From Rhizobium sp. Q54 (GTDB lineage: Bacteria > Pseudomonadota > Alphaproteobacteria > Rickettsiales > UBA1997): 18,026 nucleotides of DNA. This document shows, one piece after another, positions 16,377 to 18,026 of this stretch. How positions within the stretch are numbered: position 1 is the stretch's first letter; each line of letters opens with the position of its first letter. The stretch covers positions 1-18,026 of the forward strand of contig CAMBES010000009.1 in the NCBI GenBank assembly GCA_945865855.1, in the 5' to 3' direction. The notes under the pieces were generated by a model. That model was not told where the DNA came from and did not search any database. It saw nothing but the letters and a program-made list of their open reading frames with translations. The position numbers were made by a program, and so were the translations under genes.

Positions 16377-16404
16377 TTGACAAACAATTCCCCAGGCCTA
16401 TCTT
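16377..16404 (+). promoter_or_regulatory. Good sigma-70-type promoter downstream of lpdA
   Basis: A perfect -35 box TTGACA (16377-16382) is followed after 16 bases by TATCTT (16399-16404), which matches four of six -10 positions. It begins 22 bases after the lpdA stop and points toward the structured segment and the small secreted-protein gene. It is the strongest promoter-like sequence I see in the window. Confidence 0.55.
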
Positions 16405-16410
16405 GCCGCC

Positions 16411-16508
16411 CGCTTTCGGACAGCCTGAATAGCTTTGGTGCTTACGGCATCAAGTGTGAAGCTGGTTTGTCACTGAAGGAAACTGATCAGAAATGATCAG
16501 AATTTTTT
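16411..16508 (+). ncRNA. Candidate structured RNA: free small RNA or 5' leader
   Basis: Between the promoter at 16377 and the next gene lies a segment of about 98 bases that folds by eye into one extended arm. GACAGCC (16419-16425) pairs with GGTTTGTC (16464-16471, one bulge). AGCTT (16431-16435) pairs with AAGCT (16459-16463). TGGTGC (16436-16441) pairs with GCATCA (16447-16452) around a five-base loop. A hairpin with a GAAA loop and a T run closes the unit. This layout fits a small RNA, or a leader that attenuates the following gene. It does not match what I know of 6S, SRP, tmRNA or RNase P RNA, and I do not recognise the family. Confidence 0.4.
16483..16508 (+). terminator. GAAA-loop hairpin with T run (terminator or attenuator)
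   Basis: CTGATCA (16483-16489) and TGATCAG (16494-16500) are perfect seven-base arms around a GAAA tetraloop, followed by AATTTTTT. The stem is short and only moderately GC-rich, so termination may be partial. It sits 22 bases before the next ATG, so it could end a small RNA or attenuate the secreted-protein gene. Confidence 0.5.
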
Positions 16509-16530
16509 AAAACCTCATTATTTGATGAAC

Positions 16531-16821
16531 ATGAAAAAACTTTCATTGATCGTTGCTGCAGTTGCTCTTTTCGCTTCTGCTGCTCAAGCAGAAGTTAAAA
16601 CAGAAGCTAAAGCTGCTGCTCCAGTTGCTAAAGCTGAAGTTAAAGCCGCTGCTCCAGCTGTTAAAGCTGAAGTTAAAGCTGTTGCTGAAGCTGCTGCTCC
16701 AGTTGTTAAAAAAGCTAAAAAAGCTAAAAAACAAGCTAAAGCTGCTGTTGAAGCTCCAGTAGCTGCTGCTCCAGTTGCAGCTGCTCCTGCTGCAGTTGCA
16801 CCAGTTGCTGTTAAAAAATAA
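16531..16821 (+). CDS. Small exported Ala/Lys/Val/Pro-rich low-complexity protein
   Basis: I do not recognise this protein. From ATG 16531 it has 96 residues; ATG 16525 and TTG 16522 are in frame and possible. A clear signal peptide, MKKLSLIVAAVALFASAAQA, ends in an AQA cleavage site, so it should be exported to the periplasm or beyond. The 76-residue mature part contains 32 Ala, 15 Lys, 14 Val, 7 Pro and 6 Glu, with single Thr and Gln. Three imperfect repeats begin with EVK and end in AAAPVAK, AAAPAVK or AAAPVVK. Then comes a basic KKAKKAKKQAK block and a Pro/Ala/Val tail (VAAAPVAAAPAAV). There are no aromatic residues or cysteines in the mature part, so a folded enzyme is unlikely; binding to envelope polymers or nucleic acid is speculation. 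It has its own upstream promoter and a strong terminator. Confidence 0.75.
   Translation: MKKLSLIVAAVALFASAAQAEVKTEAKAAAPVAKAEVKAAAPAVKAEVKAVAEAAAPVVKKAKKAKKQAKAAVEAPVAAAPVAAAPAAVAPVAVKK
16591..16710 (+). repeat. Three imperfect in-frame repeats in the secreted-protein gene
   Basis: Three coding units lie head to tail: 16591-16632 (14 codons), 16633-16665 (11 codons) and 16666-16710 (15 codons). The later two begin GCTGAAGTTAAAGC after an alanine-codon boundary shared with the first. All end in a GCTGCTCCA-containing block and a lysine codon. The identical codons suggest growth by slippage or unequal exchange rather than convergent selection. Confidence 0.7.
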
Positions 16822-16843
16822 ACTTAGTTTTTAACTAAAGTTT

Positions 16844-16879
16844 AAACCGGATCAGCCTCAAAACTGATCCGGTTTTTTT
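16844..16879 (+). terminator. Strong rho-independent terminator after the secreted-protein gene
   Basis: AAACCGGATCAG (16844-16855) and CTGATCCGGTTT (16864-16875) form a perfect 12-bp stem with an eight-base loop, and T's run through 16879. It lies 23 bases after the stop codon. A smaller imperfect hairpin (about 16821-16842, ACTTAGTT/AACTAAAGT) precedes it. This is the clearest intrinsic terminator in the window. Confidence 0.9.
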
Positions 16880-16991
16880 GTGACAAATTTTTCCTTCCAA
16901 CATTCTTCGCGCTCAATGCGTAGTGTTGAGAATATCTTGGATTAAAAGATTGCAGTAAGATGAAGCATTTATCTTCTCTTCCTAAAATTTC

Positions 16992-17019
16992 TTGCGGTTT
17001 TCTTCCTTAAAAATAGGTT
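16992..17019 (+). promoter_or_regulatory. Candidate promoter for tRNA-Thr and possibly plsC
   Basis: TTGCGG (16992-16997) and TAGGTT (17014-17019) are 16 bases apart, 29 bases before the tRNA. Both boxes are mediocre matches. A small hairpin, GCCCT/AGGGC (about 17024-17041), lies between it and the tRNA. The rest of the gap from 16880 shows nothing I can name. Confidence 0.3.
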
Positions 17020-17048
17020 GCGCCGCCCTTCTTTTAGAGGGCTCATTA

Positions 17049-17123
17049 GCCGGATTAGCTCAGTGGTAGAGCAACTGTCTTGTAAACAGTAGGTCGTCAG
17101 TTCAAATCCGACATCCGGCACCA
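17049..17123 (+). tRNA. trnT: tRNA-Thr (anticodon UGU)
   Basis: The acceptor arms GCCGGAT (17049-17055) and ATCCGGC (17113-17119) pair perfectly. The discriminator is A and CCA is encoded (17121-17123). The D arm is TAGCTCAGTGGTAGAGCA. The anticodon arm is CTGT-CTTGTAA-ACAG with TGT at 17081-17083, which reads ACA and other ACN threonine codons. The T loop TTCAAAT is normal, but the T stem GTCAG/CCGAC holds an A-C mismatch at 17099/17109. The plsC ATG follows 22 bases downstream, so the two may share a transcript. Confidence 0.95.
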
Positions 17124-17144
17124 GCTCTCCAAATTACCCCGCTG

Positions 17145-17852
17145 ATGCTTCTTCGCTCCCTTCTCTTTACAGTTTTGATCAATCTCTGGGGCGCGATTAT
17201 TCCGATTATTTACTCTCCAGCCTTTCTCACTCGCAACACCAAGCTGGCTGATCACGGCGCGAAGGTTTGGTCTGTCGGCGTGTTGTGGCTGCTAAAAAAT
17301 ATTTGTGGAATCGAATATGAAATTCGTGGTTTGAAAAAATTACCGAAAGAATCCTGTATTATTGCCTCTAAACACCAATCGGCTTGGGAGACTGTAGTAA
17401 TGCATCTAATTTTTCGTCACCCCGTTTACGTTTACAAAAAAGAGCTCGAGAAAATTCCGTTCTACGGTTGGTATTTGAAGGTGATGAGTGGCATTAAACT
17501 TAATCGCAAAGGCGGCGCTTCGGCTCTTAAATCTTTGATTAAGCAGGCAAAAAATTATTTAGAAAAAGGTCAGACTGTTATTTTATTTCCACAGGGAACT
17601 CGTGTGCCAGTTGGCGGTTCGGTTGAAAAATATCCTTATCAAGCAGGAGTTACCGCGCTTTATTTGGCCTGCGGCGTACCGGTAATTCCAGCAGCGCTGA
17701 ACTCAGGAAAATTTTGGCCAAAGAGCGGCTCAAGAAAAAAATCAGGAAAAATTATTTTAGAATTTCTCGATCCGATTGAGCCGGGGCTTTCGAAGCAGGA
17801 ATTTAATCAGCGTCTCGAAAGGGAAATAGAAGAGAGAAGCGCTTTACTTTAA
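17145..17852 (+). CDS. plsC: 1-acyl-sn-glycerol-3-phosphate acyltransferase PlsC
   Basis: PlsC adds the second acyl chain to lysophosphatidic acid, giving phosphatidic acid for membrane phospholipids. The protein has 235 residues, as expected. A hydrophobic N-terminus (LLFTVLINLWGAIIPIIY) anchors it in the inner membrane. The catalytic HX4D motif appears as His77-QSAW-Glu82. The substrate motif FPEGTR appears as FPQGTR (148-153), and GVPVIPAALNSG follows. Both variants (Glu for Asp, Gln for Glu) are, to my knowledge, common among alphaproteobacterial members, so activity is likely. The ATG is 22 bases after the tRNA-Thr and lacks a Shine-Dalgarno sequence. The stop is followed directly by an inverted-repeat element. 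Confidence 0.93.
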   Translation: MLLRSLLFTVLINLWGAIIPIIYSPAFLTRNTKLADHGAKVWSVGVLWLLKNICGIEYEIRGLKKLPKESCIIASKHQSAWETVVMHLIFRHPVYVYKKELEKIPFYGWYLKVMSGIKLNRKGGASALKSLIKQAKNYLEKGQTVILFPQGTRVPVGGSVEKYPYQAGVTALYLACGVPVIPAALNSGKFWPKSGSRKKSGKIILEFLDPIEPGLSKQEFNQRLEREIEERSALL

Positions 17853-17939
17853 GCGTCATTCCCGCGTAGGCGGGAATCCAGGAAGACTAATCAAGCGCTC
17901 GGAACCTTTTCTGGATCCCCGCCTCCGCGGGGATGACGC
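17853..17939. repeat. Two-part inverted palindromic element directly after plsC
   Basis: The forward half (17853-17881) and the reverse half (17911-17939) are inverted copies, 26 of 29 bases identical, around a 29-base centre. Each half is itself a palindrome: ATTCCCGC/GCGGGAAT (loop GTAG) and ATCCCCGC/GCGGGGAT (loop CTCC). The GTCATTCCCGCG...GGCGGGAATCC sequence belongs to a widespread class of dispersed bacterial repeats. It begins at the base after the plsC stop. This is the best-preserved copy in the window and serves as the reference for the others. Confidence 0.85.
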
Positions 17940-18026
17940 GATTAGTTTTGTGCTAATATTGGAATAATCGAATTGCTAAGCTCTTATAGGGACGACTAGA
18001 AAAAAAAGATTGTTGAGCTCTAACAG
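17940..18026. other. Unassigned AT-rich end of window
   Basis: The last 87 bases hold no open reading frame, RNA or motif that I can support. A TATAGG box occurs at about 17987 without a convincing -35 partner. The next gene probably begins beyond the window. Confidence 0.5.

Noticed and set aside
16411..16508. 6S RNA or SRP RNA identity for the structured segment
   Set aside because: It is too short for 6S, and the conserved SRP apical-loop motif is not present.
16543..16762. Ser/Phe/Asn-rich (minus strand) and Leu/Lys-rich (plus strand) open frames over the secreted-protein gene
   Set aside because: They are by-products of the repeated alanine and lysine codons. The frame with the signal peptide is the only one with gene-like features.
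17853..17939. Rho-independent terminator for plsC
   Set aside because: The stems are strong but no T run follows. The same sequence recurs in other gaps, so it is listed as a repeat.
10930..17939. CRISPR array
   Set aside because: The related repeats lie kilobases apart between different genes, with no regular spacers.

Overview
The window is about 18 kb of chromosome-like DNA from a moderately AT-rich bacterium, most plausibly an alphaproteobacterium. Support for this comes from the thioredoxin-reductase-like ferredoxin-NADP reductase, an acyltransferase carrying the HQSAWE and FPQGTR motif variants, and a SuhB-like gene placed before xseA. The degenerate enzymes and lean gene order would suit a Rickettsiales- or Holosporales-like lineage, but metE, purB, recQ and pilD argue against extreme genome reduction. 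This placement is inference. I see no rRNA, CRISPR array, integrase, transposase or phage gene.

Layout. (1) 1-1395: 3' part of recJ, convergent with metE (1483-3747, minus strand), with a long hairpin between them. (2) 3891-4898: ferredoxin-NADP reductase, divergent from metE. (3) 4899-5145: a gene-free stretch holding several hairpins, then a pentapeptide-repeat membrane protein (5146-6504) one base ahead of a lolC/lolE-type permease (6506-7756). (4) 7821-8774, minus strand: a lipoprotein-like LysM/LytM protein with a broken zinc site. It is convergent with lolC and divergent from pilD (8798-9607), with only 23 bp between the two start codons. (5) 9613-16354: pilD-purB, recQ, an inositol-monophosphatase pseudoenzyme overlapping xseA, and lpdA, all on the plus strand. 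(6) 16377-16879: a promoter, a structured RNA candidate with a terminator-like hairpin, a small secreted Ala/Lys/Val protein and a strong terminator. (7) 17049-17852: tRNA-Thr(UGU) and plsC, followed by an inverted-repeat element.

Functionally this is mostly housekeeping: DNA repair (recJ, recQ, xseA), methionine and purine synthesis, redox enzymes, and envelope work (lolC, the NlpD/DipM-like protein, pilD, plsC). Three general observations stand out. None of the 13 protein starts visible here has a recognisable Shine-Dalgarno sequence at normal spacing. Related palindromic elements lie within 0-12 bases after the stop codons of purB, recQ, xseA and plsC. The 16.4-16.9 kb segment looks like a small expressed module: a candidate structured RNA followed by a low-complexity exported protein that I do not recognise.
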